From Ifrita kowaldi (taxonomy: Eukaryota > Chordata > Aves > Passeriformes > Cinclosomatidae), in assembly GCA_013398055.1 (NCBI GenBank), contig VZRS01006544.1, positions 62,258-126,257 on the forward strand: a stretch of 64,000 nt of DNA, written 5' to 3'. Below are positions 37,501 to 50,828 of the stretch, piece by piece; within the stretch, counting starts at the first letter, position 1; each line of letters opens with the position of its first letter. The position numbers were made by a program, and so were the translations under genes. Below the pieces are notes generated by a model. The model did not search any database. It saw only the letters and a list, made by a program, of their open reading frames with translations, and was not told the origin of the DNA.

Positions 37501-40500
37501 CAGCCCTCACTAGTTCCCTACTCCTTCCTTACTCCTAGCCTATGCTTAATTAAGCCCAGCCAAGTTGAACACATCCAACTTGCATTAATATTCTCCAATC
37601 TCTTTCTCCTGTGTCCCAGAGTAACTTTGCATTAAATATCTAACATTCGATCATAGTGAACATTATTGTTGAAGGCTCTTCAAGCACATGAATTTTATCT
37701 TTCCCAATGGGACATGTGTCTGCAAGTCAGTGGATGTGGTGCTGGTTGTTTCCGTAGCAGAGGGCAGGGGCATGGCACTCTGCGCTGGCTGCATGCACAT
37801 CAGCACTGCAGCCTGCTGGTCACAGTCCCATCTGACTTTATTGTCCCCCAAAAAATGAAATTAGCAAGCTAAAAGCCTTGTTTAATGTGCTTTTGATAGG
37901 CTGTTTTATATGCACACATGCAAAGCCAGAGTGAGAAAACAGGAGCAATTAAAATGTCCAAAGCCTTAGATATTCTCCTGGGATGTAGCTTAGGGTTATA
38001 TTTAGACAGAGCAAGTAGCACCATCTAGTATTAAAACAACCATAAGAACCTGTTTTCCATTGCTGTAGTCTGTCAGGCTTTTATCACTTGATCTGAGACT
38101 TTCAGGTTGTGTCTCTCTCTCAGGCTAAGTTTATTTTAATATTGTCAGCTAAACCAATTCAACCATTTCCAAGAAAAACTAAGGGGGAGGAGAGAAGGAA
38201 TGTTGCTTTGCCCACATTAGAAAGGGGAAAGAAAATAAATACTCCAGCTTTTTGACTGAGAGCTGCGGTGCCATCATGTTCAGGAGCAGGATCTATGGTG
38301 ACAAGGCTTGGAGACATCTGTGCGTGTTCTTGGCAGACTCATCTCTGTTTTGAGCTATTCCATTTTCTGAAGACTTCCCCCCACCCCCATCCATCAGCAT
38401 GCCCCAGCCTCTGGTGCTGAGCAGCCCACTTGTGACCCAGCCCTGTGCTCATGCCCTAACTGCTCCAAGGGATGTGCCAGCAGAGCGTGCCTGTGTAGCA
38501 CTGGCCCAGGGCTGTGCTGCACAGTGTAATGACAGCTCCTGCTTCTTCCAGGTAGAGGTGAGATGGGGTCTCAAATCTGGGAGCAGAGAGCAGGCACAGA
38601 GGTGCTTCTGCTGGAAGTGTAGACAGGACAGTAGGTGTTCATCAGGAGGGGAAGGAAGAAATTGAGGTGACAGATGCAAACTGAGAACTGGCCAGCAGAA
38701 GCTGTGAGGGGTGCAGGAGGAAGGACGGGCTGACTGCCACAGTGGTGGGCTATGTGGGAAGAGTGGCTGAACTGTTGGGACCAGGAGACAGGAGGGCAGG
38801 GAAGAGATGCTGGAGGAGAGAGGGAAGACAGCAAGAAGAATTAGTGAGTGTGGGACGGGGAAAATGAAGGCACTGGAGTACATGGTGATGTGGAGTTAAC
38901 AGGAGTGGGGGGATATGGGGCTTCCTGGACTAAAGTGTTGGTGTTGGATTAGATAGGCAGAGGAATGGAGGAAAGCACAGTACACAAATTACTGCAACTA
39001 GGTTTTTTGGCTCATCCCATGTCTTCATTGTGTGGACAGCTATTTGCCACACTTAAGTTGATGTGCAAAGGCACTTGGTTCTTGCAGCAGTTGCTTTGAA
39101 TTTACCTGGTTCACTTTTAAAGCTAAGTCCTTCAAAAAATCAGGTTGTGAGCACTTCAGACTGGATGCCTAGAGTGGAGAGGGTTGTTTTCACTTTAGTC
39201 TGTCTGCATAAATACTTTTGTCTGGCACATGTCTGATATGAAATGGGAATAATGTCACCCAGACGTGAGTGAAGATAAGCTAGTTTAATGTGTGACCCAT
39301 CTAGATAATACGCTTTGTAATTCAGGTGCCTGTTAGTAACTATGTCTTCAGAACAGTGTTTGAATAGCTGCTGCAGAGACAACCCAGAAAGAACTAGCAT
39401 CACCTAGCCTGCACACCAGTCGAGGCAGGAGTCCTGCAGAATTCAGTAGCCTCAAGTCATGTAATTAGAGACTGCAGCAAATTGTGTGTCCATGCAGAGT
39501 GCCTTGATTTTGGCAATTCTCGGTGTTGTGTGCTTCATTTTGCAGTATGAATCATTTTCCTTCAATGTTTTCTTTTCTTGAAAGTTGTTACAAAATCTTT
39601 TACATTGTTGTTATAAATAGCCCTGCAGGTCTAAATGGAGGTGGGCTAGGCAAATCACACCCAAGAAGGACTTCAGGAGTTGTATTCAGCCAGTTAAAGG
39701 GTTGACACCTTCCCCTTTATTTCCAGTAGCAGAGGGCAGGAGAGACATTACAGAGGGCAGCCAGGGCCAAATCCTCTGTCACTTCTGGTCTCCCACCCAA
39801 TAAGTGGCTGCTGTGCTGGGACACTCTCTGGAACTTGGGCTAAAGGAAGGAGCCTGCCAAGGGGCTGCTCAGAGCACCATGAAGGGAGGATTCAATGCCA
39901 TGCAAGTCATTTCAGAGCATGGAGGTAAGACTTGCTTCTGCCACTGCGGCAAGTGTTGGCATTCGTCATCACTGGTACTGGTCATCATACAGATGGTAGT
40001 GGTACCCTCCCCAAAATAACAAGGCTTGGGAACTACAGACAAAAGCAGATCATAAATAGAAAACAGTGTGTTTCCCCCACTGAGAATGAGTTCCAGAAGC
40101 AGCTCAGAGGAAACTAGCACCAAATTTCTTCAAGGTGTTTTTCAGGAGTGCTTGGGGCTTTTCTCAGGCTGGAGGTGAGATCCATGCTCATGGACAGAGC
40201 ACCCCAAGGTGAGGTGCTCTGACGACGTTTCCATCTGGTGATCCCATTGTGTCCAGCTTGCCCAGGCTGTGGGTCTCCATTGTGTCTGTCTACATGGGGG
40301 CTGATGCTGATTTCCGCTGTTCACGCTTGTTTCTTTGCATCTGAGAGTGCTGTTGAGAAGTTTCCAGAGAAAAGCTTGGCCACCGTTTCCAATGTATTGC
40401 AGAGTTGTACCGGCTGCTGGGGACAAGTCGGAAACGCTGGCAAGATAGCAGGCATCCTCAGGAAGCAAAGCCTATCAGAAAGCACTGATGTCATTGGCAA

Positions 40501-43475
40501 ACAAAACAAATGAGAGCTGGAAAAACAAACTGTTTTGCAGCGTTGTTGATATTCCCTCAAATTAGAAGCTCTGCACAGCCTTTACTCTGCGGTCCAGTCT
40601 GACAGATTATTTACATGACAACGCTGCAGCAATGGTTTTGTTGCTCCTGCCAATCCAATTCCTTTGATTTTATTTTTTAGGTTTATTTATCTAAGGGAGG
40701 GTGGGGTGAGTGTCCTGAAACTCTAGCCAGATTCAGAAAGCTGGCCAGCATCCTTGCAGGTGATGGGTGCTGACATGGTTGATGTCCTGCAGGCTTTGAT
40801 CAGGCAGGACCTCTGGCTTCCCTGTCTCTGATCAGGTCAGATGCAGGAGATGCTACTTCCCCAAGACTTCTGCACAGCCCTTTGAGGCTATGCCTTGACA
40901 ATGTCCCAGCTAATGGCCGCCTGCCACCACTGCTGCTGGCTCCTTGGAGCTTGTGCCATGAGCATAGAGCAGGCTTCTTCCCCTTGGTTGTTCCCACTGC
41001 AGCGTTGTGATGGGATAGCATCCTTCTCCCAGATGGGCCTCCCCACCACACAGAGCACCATGGGGTTTCCCCTTCTACACATGCTGAGTTTGCAGAGCAG
41101 GAGGAGACAGTCATACCAGTTCCTCATGGCACACTTCCACTTGTTGCTCCTTACCACCTGTGCCAAAAGAAGGATCAGAGTAAACCCCATGGGCTGGAGG
41201 TTTCTCACCCACTCACCTTTGCCCCTCTGATGGCTGCAGTGGGCAGCAGAGAGGGGGTTAAGCTCTGCTCCAAGCCAGCCTGATAATAGCAGGAAAAGCA
41301 CATTTCTTCCTTGCACCTGTGAGCGCTTCGATGGGCTTTCTGCTGTTTATGGTAGTCACATTGGATCTTTCTCTTGTTAGAAGCTGAACAGCTCTAGCAG
41401 CCAGCTGTTCCCTTTGCTCTGCTCATACCTGGCTCCTTGCACAGTCTGGGCAGGGGGTGGATGGAAAATCAGCTTTTTAGGTCAGCATTTGAAATAACCC
41501 ACAAAGCCTTCCCTTCCTTCCATGAGGGAAGGGTCCCACTCCTCCCTGCTTTCTGCCTGCTTGTACTTACTGCTGGCTCACCTACTCAGAGCTCTTACTG
41601 AGAATTTGGAGTTCTGTTTTAGCAGGGGCTATTATCTGCAGCACAGAGCTTTATTTCTCTATTTTTAAAGAGTGTGTAGTGTTACTTGTGTGAAAAGGGA
41701 GGAGATTCATTAAGCTCTAGGGACAAACCGGTTTAGGTATTCAGGAGGCTCTCAGGCTGGAAAGCCATTTCTGCAGTGTTCCAGGTTAAATTGTGGCTCT
41801 ACTTAAAAATTGTGAGTTTTCCTCGGGCCAGTGCTGTGGCCAGTGTGGGCAGCACAGCACAGAGGCGGCTGGAGGGTCCCTGTGTGCCTGGGAGCTGCAC
41901 ACCAGGCTGGCCCAGAGCAGCTGGCCAGACCGGCTCCACAGCTGGCACAGCATCCAGGAGACAAGGTGGGACAGAAAATGGATGGGGTGCTGGATAGGCA
42001 AAAAGTGGCCGTAACACACAGAGTGCTGCAGCACAGAAACTGGTTTATATAGTAAGCCAACCCCTCCACTTCTGTGTGTATGTAGCCTGAGGTTTAGTAC
42101 TAATAAACGTGCAGCAGCCATCTCAGCAGTTGCTCCATTTCAAGTAAATCCTTGTGAACAGTAGTGAACAGACTTCTCCCTTTCTTCGTGGCCAAGAAGA
42201 GCATTAGAGACCAGTGTATAAAATGCACTTGCTTGTCATGATCTTTGCAGAGACAGTCTCCTTTTAAGCAGTTGCCAGTGCAGGGCTCATGATTCTCAGA
42301 TGGACCTGCTACTACTAAGGACATGCAGTACTCACTAGACATGTTAAATGAACTCTTCATGCAGGGAAAATCATCTTGTGTTTTATATTTTATGTAAATC
42401 TATTTCTGTATGTTTTGCCTTTTTAATCCACCCTTTTAAAATTTCTTTCTTTTGGTAACACTGTACAAACAGGGGGGAATGTATCAGGATGGGTCCATTG
42501 TTCTGTACAACCTTCGGAACAGAACATTACCTTCCACACGTTTTAAAACTCTGGAAGGGTGGGTATTCTATAATTGCCATAATAAGCTGTGAGAGTGGTA
42601 TAGACAATAAGAGGCTGTTTTCAGCCAACTAATTCAGTTTGCTGGATCTTTGCTCTAGTCAGTGCAGAATTGAGGGCTGTCACTGGGGAAGAAAAACCTT
42701 GACTGTCCTGTGTCTTGGAAATCCTTGAGACACAATACACATGGGCATCACGTGTGGTTTCCAGCCGTGTTACACAGTGGAAGTGTGCTGTAAAAACAGC
42801 ATACTTGAAATCTTAGGTTTTGTGTTATTCTAGTTGAGGATTGCAGAAGGCCAATGCAGGGAGAAAAGAAAATAATCTGTAAAAAGGACTGTTAAGCTCG
42901 GGCATTCCATGATGTTACTTGGGTTTCTCATGTGGTTGCATAATTCGTTTTTGTTCTTATGCATATTTTGTCCTTGTTCATGTGAACATTTTTTTCAATT
43001 GGAATATGCAGAGCTATAGGGAGAGGCTTATTGCTCTGTAATCCACCCCCTCATCCCACAGCAACTTAAAACATAGTAGACAGCACACCTCTCCATGACT
43101 GGAGAAAAATAGTTTTCTAAGGAAATGCCTGCCCAAGTTGTGGTCTTACCTCCAGTGCAGAGTTTTTATTTTGAGATCGCATTAGTGAAATCTGACAGCT
43201 GCAATCACCAGTGAATTCTTGAGTGAAAGGGACTGAGTCAGCAGCAGCAGCACAGCATCTGCTGCTTGGCTGAGTGCAGGGAGGTGTATTGTCTAGGGAA
43301 GGACAGCACATGAATCATCAGCATCTGCATGCACTTTGCTTCATCTATTTTATTAAAAGGGTGGAAAACTGAATCCAGGGGATGAGACTCTTAGCATCAG
43401 TAGCCTACCGGCTGATCAAAGGTATCTTTCCTTGTCTAAAGTGGCCTTCTGCTTGTTTTTGGTTTTGTTTTGTAG

Positions 43476-43535
43476 TGATGGGTCCAGCTGGAAAGAGCTT
43501 TCTGATGGCACAGCTGTGAGGGAAACCAGCACAAC
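43476..43535 (+). other. JCAD: JCAD exon 2, 5' UTR part
   Basis: The exon opens directly after the TGTAG acceptor at 43475, with a T/G-rich tract before it. Sixty bases precede the main start codon. They contain a complete upstream ORF, listed separately. There is no in-frame upstream start that would lengthen the protein within the exon. Confidence 0.75.
43478..43519 (+). promoter_or_regulatory. Upstream ORF in JCAD 5' UTR (13 codons)
   Basis: An ATG at 43478 opens a 13-codon frame that ends at TGA 43517-43519, 16 bases before the JCAD start codon at 43536. It is out of frame with JCAD and contains a second ATG at 43505. Its first ATG is only two bases into the exon, so its start context depends on exon 1. 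Short uORFs this close to the main start can lower translation of the main frame, but whether this one is used is unknown. Confidence 0.5.
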
Positions 43536-43837
43536 ATGTTCAGTGTCGAAGACCTTCTGATTTCTCATGGATACAAATTGTCGAAAAATCCCCCTGTTTC
43601 ATATGAGAACAGGTATGATGGATACCGGCATGAAATCACAGGGAACAGATCTGCTCAGAGAACAGCACTGAACGGGATTGAAGCAGAATCCAGAGCTGGG
43701 GCCTACAGCAAGAAACCTCTGGTGAAAACCAGCTCGAGCAGCACTGAAAGCAGCCATGGGAGCCAAGGGAGGCAAGCAGGTCCTGGTTACCACCATGACC
43801 TTCAGGGTTTGTCCACTTTTCATACTTCAGAAGGGGG
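43536..43837 (+). CDS. JCAD: JCAD coding exon 1 (residues 1-100 plus split codon 101)
   Basis: This encodes the N-terminus of junctional cadherin 5-associated protein, a cytoplasmic protein of endothelial cell-cell contacts. The first residues, MFSVEDLLISHGYKLSKNPP, are near-identical to the conserved start of vertebrate JCAD (human begins MYSVEDLLISHGYKL). The rest is serine-, glycine- and basic-rich and looks disordered. The start has A at -3. The exon ends at GG|GTAAGT, leaving two bases of a glycine codon that the first base of the next coding exon completes. There is no signal peptide or membrane segment. The only uncertainty is upstream UTR structure; the assignment rests on the N-terminal motif plus the phase-matched large exon. 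Confidence 0.95.
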
Positions 43838-45182
43838 GTAAGTTTCAGCATCATGCCATGGCTTTGCTTTCTCTTTCTTTTGTTCTTGACAGATAACTAA
43901 TCACGACTCTAACCCTTTACACCATCTTCCTGTGATCCTTTCCTGCTCCCATCCTAGAAACCATTTCCATTCACTGGATGTCCACATCCAGTGACACATC
44001 CATTCACCTTCTGCTAGAGAAAGGCCTTTGGGAATAGTGGGATAATGGGAAGTGGCTGAGTGTGGGAAAATATGTTTTACTAATGTGGTCTGTAACAGAA
44101 AGGCCTTTCTGATGGACTTAGGAAAGCTTAATCCTAGCAGAGGGGGAAAAAAAAGGGGGGAAAGGTCTTACTTTTCTTTGCTTTTAAAAAACTGCACCCA
44201 GCTTCTTCTGCCACATACACACCCCAGATTCTACTGTGGATTCAGCCACATGCAGCTCTTGGTGGGTGTTCCTGCATGCACTGAGGACTTGCTTGTTCTC
44301 CTAAGGCTGCTCTTGTGGAGTAAGCATGAGAAGGTGCCTGTGCGCTTCTATTTTAAAACAGCTCCAAGCCAGTGGAAGCTCTTGTTGTCGCTCCATAAAA
44401 TGTGCTTGTACAACCATGGCCTGCTCAACTCCGAGTACGTGCACACCAGGGCTGGGGCCAGCTGGGCAGGAAGAGCTGTGTGTACACACCGACGCTCGGC
44501 CATTGTTCTGCAGCTATTTGAGTGCTGCAGATGAACAAAGGAAAGGGGCTCGAGCAGGACTGGAAGCCAGCCCAGGTATGACGATGGTTTACAAGGAAAA
44601 GCCCCTTCCTCCTGCCGAGTGGGCTTGAAACTGAAAGCAGGGCAAAACACCATCACCTTGGGAGCTTGTCCTCTTATGAAGACCTTCAGTAACATGTGGC
44701 AAAGCCATGTGTCCCCTTACTGCTGGGCTCGTCTGCTCTTTCTCTTCACATCTCTTCCCCTTGCAAGTCTGTTTGCCTGGAGCAGGAATGGCTGCTGCTT
44801 GCCAGCTAGGATAATGAGCAGGAAGAGATGTGAGCCCTCTAAAGCAGTCATAGGGCAGCAAGTCCTGGTGAAGATCTCCAGGTGGAACCATCCATTCAAG
44901 AGAAGGAAGGACAGAACACAGATGTAAAGGTAATTGGGAGGATCCTTCCTAGTGTGTTGTGGATGAAGTAAACTGGACAGCAAAAGAAGTGAGGAAAGAT
45001 ATTGAAAAAGAATGAAAGGGAAGCAGGGGAAGAGAGCATGCAGTGGTGCTGAGGAAGCTGGTGCTGAGTTTACAGTGTGGAGAAATACTGGTGTGAAGAA
45101 GATCTGACTATGCAAGGCTGGAAGCTACCACAGCAGTGCTGCTCCTGCACCCTATTAGTCAGAGCCTGTGTGGATGCACAGG

Positions 45183-46210
45183 GGTTTGGGAGGGCTGCTG
45201 CCTTCCCACTTCCCACTCCTCTGGGTGCATCTGCAGGGGCTCACACATCTGCCCCACATCTTGGATATGGCAGAGATATCTGTAATTGCTGGCCTTGGCT
45301 AAATACAAAATAATGCTCTCTAACAGTTTAAATGTCTCTAAATGCAAGGGGTGGGACCTGCCAGTCTACAGCATAGTTAAATATTATATCCTAGTTTTTA
45401 AAAGTGGCTTTTCCACATAAAATAGGGAACACAATCCTGGAAATGGCTTTGTCACACTTTCATAAAAATAGAAATATTTTCTTGCTATTATTGTTACAAC
45501 AAACTCTTGATTCCCAATGAGCCTACTGGGAACTCTCACAAGGCACGAGCAGCTGGGAAAACCTTCATATCATCCCTTCCTTGCCATTCCTGGCAGTGTG
45601 GAGTGCCTCCGGTGTGGAGTGTGACACAGCCATGGCCCGGCTGGCCCAGGAAGGGAGGAGGGAGCTCTTTGGGCTGGATCCTGGGAAGCCACAGCTGCAG
45701 CACTGCAGCACCTGCGCGTCAGCTCCTGAGCCCCAGGTGACAGTCCCCCTCCAGATCCAAGGCTGCTGTGTGCGTGTGAGCTGCTCTAAAACTGAAGACA
45801 AGATACCTGTGATGGCCCAGTTTGGAGTGCTTGGGCCTGTGACAGGTGGGCCGTGGTGAACTCCACCAGGCATTTTGATATCGCTGCCTGGTTTCTGGAC
45901 TGCTGTGGGAAATCAGCTTCTGGTTCCCAGGCTGGGAAAGTACTGCCCACTGCAGAGACCTGGGGACAATTTGGGCCCAAAGAGGAGACGACCACCCAGC
46001 AAGATTCTCTCTGGGCATTGCAAGCTTCCTGCCACCATTCCCTGGTGCTGCTTTTCCAGTCAGCACAGAGCAGGAGAGGGCCCAAGCAGGCCATGTATGT
46101 CCTTCACAGATGGTGACAGCTCCACAATTCAGAGCATGGCTCAGGCTCCTCATCCAGGAAATTATCTACACCATACTCTTGTTTATACCACTGATGTAGA
46201 AGAGCTAATA
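45183..46210. repeat. First copy of perfect 1028-bp duplication
   Basis: This segment starts GGTTTGGGAGGGCTGCTGCC and ends GAAGAGCTAATA. It recurs at 46212-47239 with no difference that I could find. The two copies are separated only by the N at 46211, with a constant offset of 1029. A single N between identical kilobase copies is what results when two overlapping contig ends are placed side by side instead of merged. Confidence 0.9.
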
Positions 46211-46211
46211 N
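46211..46211. other. Single N at contig join
   Basis: The undetermined base sits exactly at the end of the first copy and the start of the second copy of the 1028-bp duplicated segment. It marks an assembly join rather than a sequenced base. Confidence 0.9.
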
Positions 46212-47239
46212 GGTTTGGGAGGGCTGCTGCCTTCCCACTTCCCACTCCTCTGGGTGCATCTGCAGGGGCTCACACATCTGCCCCACATCTTGGATATGGC
46301 AGAGATATCTGTAATTGCTGGCCTTGGCTAAATACAAAATAATGCTCTCTAACAGTTTAAATGTCTCTAAATGCAAGGGGTGGGACCTGCCAGTCTACAG
46401 CATAGTTAAATATTATATCCTAGTTTTTAAAAGTGGCTTTTCCACATAAAATAGGGAACACAATCCTGGAAATGGCTTTGTCACACTTTCATAAAAATAG
46501 AAATATTTTCTTGCTATTATTGTTACAACAAACTCTTGATTCCCAATGAGCCTACTGGGAACTCTCACAAGGCACGAGCAGCTGGGAAAACCTTCATATC
46601 ATCCCTTCCTTGCCATTCCTGGCAGTGTGGAGTGCCTCCGGTGTGGAGTGTGACACAGCCATGGCCCGGCTGGCCCAGGAAGGGAGGAGGGAGCTCTTTG
46701 GGCTGGATCCTGGGAAGCCACAGCTGCAGCACTGCAGCACCTGCGCGTCAGCTCCTGAGCCCCAGGTGACAGTCCCCCTCCAGATCCAAGGCTGCTGTGT
46801 GCGTGTGAGCTGCTCTAAAACTGAAGACAAGATACCTGTGATGGCCCAGTTTGGAGTGCTTGGGCCTGTGACAGGTGGGCCGTGGTGAACTCCACCAGGC
46901 ATTTTGATATCGCTGCCTGGTTTCTGGACTGCTGTGGGAAATCAGCTTCTGGTTCCCAGGCTGGGAAAGTACTGCCCACTGCAGAGACCTGGGGACAATT
47001 TGGGCCCAAAGAGGAGACGACCACCCAGCAAGATTCTCTCTGGGCATTGCAAGCTTCCTGCCACCATTCCCTGGTGCTGCTTTTCCAGTCAGCACAGAGC
47101 AGGAGAGGGCCCAAGCAGGCCATGTATGTCCTTCACAGATGGTGACAGCTCCACAATTCAGAGCATGGCTCAGGCTCCTCATCCAGGAAATTATCTACAC
47201 CATACTCTTGTTTATACCACTGATGTAGAAGAGCTAATA
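46212..47239. repeat. Second copy of perfect 1028-bp duplication
   Basis: Identical to 45183-46210. Unique sequence resumes at 47240 with ACTTCCCATACATC. Neither copy holds a recognisable gene or transposon end, and there is no target-site duplication, so a biological insertion is unlikely. Removing one copy would shorten JCAD intron 2 to about 6.35 kb. Confidence 0.9.
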
Positions 47240-49439
47240 ACTTCCCATACATCATGGAAGTGAGTGACGTTACCAGCCTCATGGCTGCCTTTGCAGGCAG
47301 GTTTGCAGGGCTTAGTGTGTTTTGTGATGGCAGGAGATGATGCTATTGTCTCTGCTTATTAAGGTTGTTCTGCTAATCAAACCTTGCTGAGGAGGGTGGA
47401 GGCTTCACAGCCGCTGCTCCTGCCGCTTGTGAGGGGAGAGTGATGCCCCAGTGGGATGGGAAAACAGTGTTTGGCTCTATCCTGTTGTTCTTCAGGCAGT
47501 GTGAGGGAGGGCTGTCCTGGCTGTCCTTGCTTAACTGAGCATTCGGAGACCACACGGTAAAGGTTTGGAAGAGGAGACAAGTCAAAGAAAATAGGAAAGC
47601 TGATCCTATGGGTATAGATGAGACTTCTCTCTTCACAGGAGCACTTTGTCCTGATTCTGTTCTAAGCAGAGAGAAGAGGCACTTTGCTTAGTTGTTTGTG
47701 TGGGAGGAACTATGTTAGTAGCTAGCAAATTTAGCGATAAATAGATACCATCATTAATGAGATCACCTGCTGGAACAATTAGGAAAGTATACTGGTGTTT
47801 TCCAATGCTGGGTCTCAGAAGAGTGTATGTGAGGATAGGATCTCAAAATAGAACAGAAGCTGCCAGTGTCCAGAACAGACCTCTGAAAATTTTTCCACCT
47901 TGCTGATTTTCTTAACAGTGCTCTTTGTGGGGCACAAAGTCTGCACCAGTGCCTGCGGCTCATGCAGGATGAGCTACTGAGTGCCCAACACCTTCCACTT
48001 GCATGCTGGCAGCCAGTAACAGGGACAGACACTCCTTACTCAGCCCTGCAGTGGCCTCATTCTGCAGGGTTTGGACTTGGATGCCTGTGCCACATTTCTT
48101 CACTTTTGGCCCCATTATGTGCATCGTGTGAGGTCCTGCTGGTCCAGCGTCACCCTAGGGGAAATGGACAGCTCCAACCCACTGCTCTGAGCAAGACAGC
48201 TCAGTGACAAGCGGTCATGCAGCCAGTGCAGGGTGGACTGATGGCCTCGTTTCTTGTAAAGGCCTAAAATTCACAGAAAGCTAGAAATAGCTTTTTGGGT
48301 TTTGAACAGTTTTAATTAAATTAACTTTATATAGAATCAATTCAAAGCACTTTATGAGAGCAAATGTGATACTCCTTAGAAGCAGGCCTGTTAGAAAAGA
48401 GCTCATAATGTTAAAATCCACTTCCTTGGGACCACTCTGCCCCTGGAACTTAAATCTCCACAGTTGGTCCCATGGGACTGCTCCATGCTTGGCACCTCTC
48501 CCAGCTGTCAGCCACTTGCAAGCTGCTGTGTCTGTATGTGCATTTCTTTCTGCATCAGTGTCAGCACATCGTGGAGAGGTACGGAATTGTGTAGTGGCAC
48601 AGTCAGAGATGAGCTGCTGCACAGAGGGCTGTGAAGTCTTCTCTTTGGTGATGTGTCATGGACACAAGGACTGCACCATGACTGGTACTCACCATTCAGA
48701 GATCTAGCATTGCTGAGGCGGTGGTGAAGCATTTTAATCTTGGAGTGGCTCTTGGAAGCTTCCCCTTCCACCACTTCATTGACTGCAAGACCCAGAAGTG
48801 CCACATGTCCTGGAAGGAGGCACTGTGCTGTAGCTGTGGCCACAAGCAGTGTGGTTGTGCTGTGCTGCCCCACTGCTGCCTGCATGCAGGTGTGCAGGAG
48901 CTACTCTCCATCACTGAGAGCAGAGACTTCAGGATAGAGCTAGACCAGAGGGTCCTTGGAGCATCCTCTTGCCACTGCACAGTGCACTGTCATCTTCTTC
49001 AGAGGTTTACAGGGTCCCTGATAGAGGCTGGCTGTGTAACCACTTCTAGTGGCTTAGCCAGGACCTAGAGAGACTGATACTGTCTGTCCTGTGAGTAGAT
49101 CTTAGAAAGGACCAGGTTTAAAATGCTCCAAATGCCTCCTTTCAAATGTCTTTTTTACACTCATGTTGCAATGATGACACAGTACAGGTTACATGGTAGA
49201 TTGTATCATGTTCTGAAATTCATTACTGGACCCTAGTTATTAACCTTTAAAAATAAATTTAATCTTTTAAACAGCTTTTAAGAAGTGGAGCAGCAACTTT
49301 TCTGTTGATAAGAATTCAGCTTTACTTTGTGGGGTTTTTTTTTAATGGTGAATTAAGCTTTGCAACATCACTGGAAATTTAAAAATCAGGATTTTTAGGT
49401 GCTTTTCTAAGAGATGCTACCACTTAAGCAGGAATAATT

Positions 49440-49515
49440 TCAAAGAAGTCTAATGGCCTGTGCTGAGCAAGATGTCAAACTAAATAACTGTAATGGTCTC
49501 TTTTGATCTTGGAAT
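49440..49515 (+). repeat. Probable diverged CR1/L3 LINE 3' end, plus strand
   Basis: The run GATGTCAAACTAAATAACTG, then TAATGGTCTCTTTTGATCTTGG and AATCTAC, resembles the 3' terminal block of old CR1/L3 elements (a GGACTAGATGA..., GGTCCCTT..., AATCTATGA pattern) in plus orientation. It is diverged and short, and the terminal octamer repeats are lost. An alignment to a repeat library is needed to be sure. Confidence 0.45.
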
Positions 49516-50828
49516 CTACAACTGTACTTCCTGCAATTTCTGTAGCCCCGTTAACAATGATGGATAAAATCAATCAGAAAGAGCAACCCTGTCCGTTCCC
49601 TCCTCACTCTTGCTGGACCCTGTTTCTCACCTCATTTAGTAGACACAGATACAAATGGTGCCACAGCAGTAGGGGATGAGATGAAAAGGTAGAAGACAGC
49701 ATTTGTTCAGCTGTATGTTTCCACATGGAAATGCTGGTTGTTAATACAATCAGATTCTGATATAGGGGATGTCCTGTTATATCTCACTTATTAATGGTGA
49801 CGTCTGTTCCTTCTTGGGGTTCAGCAGTCAAACTGTATTTCGTGCTTCAGAGGCAGAACATTTTGTTTAGAAGTTCAATCTTAATCCAATTGAACTAATA
49901 TGAACAAGATGCTTCTTATCTCAGACTGGTTTTAAACTTTTAGACTCATAGGATGAAGTTAATATACATAAAAGAAAATTGCTGTCGATCTGGATGGCTT
50001 AATTTTCATTCTGAATTTTGACTTGTATTATGTCTTCACAAACTCCTATTTAAATAGATCATTGTTTTTAGTAAAAAAGAGCCAGATGACACTGTTTATA
50101 TACCTTGGGGTGGAGGGAAGAGAAAGAAATTCTTGGGTTCTATCTACATACTTGTCCTATTTCTGTCAATTTTGATTTTTCTTTCCAGTCTTATGCTGGT
50201 GGCAGCCACATAGTGTAAAGGCAGTTATATTGTTGGACACCTTAGGTACAAGAATAGCAGAATGCAATTCAAGTAGAAAATTAATTATTTATATAGAAGG
50301 GTACCAATTTTGTTCTGCAGGAATGTATAAAACAGTTTACACTCTGTTCAGAACAAAGGATCTATTCTGTTCACGTAAATCTGTATTCTGAATTTCTAAT
50401 CTGCAATAAAATGTCTAATGTCTTTCATATTTTGCTAATAGATTCTTTTATTTAAGAATTTTATACTTCTTTTGAAGTATTTTACATTTTAAATATTGGT
50501 TCCATCTTATTCAGAACTGTGTTGATACATCACCATTGTTGTGACATGTGTCATTTAATCCAAAGCACCCTGAAGAAATTTGTTCCCTCAGAAAGATGAA
50601 CAAGAATCAATTCTAGAACTGACATGTTTAATTTCAGCACTTATACCAGGATGCAAATCATGTTTCTTACAGAATATATCTTATGAAATCTTACGAAATA
50701 GCCATCTATCTGTTCTCCCTACCTCTGCTTCTTGGAATCCTATTAAACTTGAATACCAGAGTAGTCAAGGAGACATCTATAGATTTTGATTTAGCAGGGT
50801 GCAGAAGTAAGTCAAGACAGTCACTTCT

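Larger units (their letters stand above)
30844..43475 (+). other. JCAD: JCAD intron 1 (proposed)
   Basis: The span runs from the GTGAGT donor to the acceptor TTTTGTTTTGTAG at 43463-43475. I see no coding exon in it. It contains a short T-rich tandem repeat (31501-31573), a degraded CR1/L3 LINE (36105-37500), and a purine-rich, G/A-biased stretch around 38560-38960. The region 42100-42900 has no recognisable gene. Additional non-coding JCAD 5' exons could be hidden here. Confidence 0.6.

Noticed and set aside
42470..42860. Possible solo LTR starting at TGTATCAGG after a G-run
   Set aside because: The G-run followed by AATGT recalls a polypurine tract and LTR start, but I found no clear CA end, no matching target-site duplication and no retroviral coding sequence.
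45507..47263. Paired identical ORFs suggesting a duplicated small gene
   Set aside because: The pairing is fully explained by the perfect 1028-bp duplication around the N; the frames themselves resemble no known protein.
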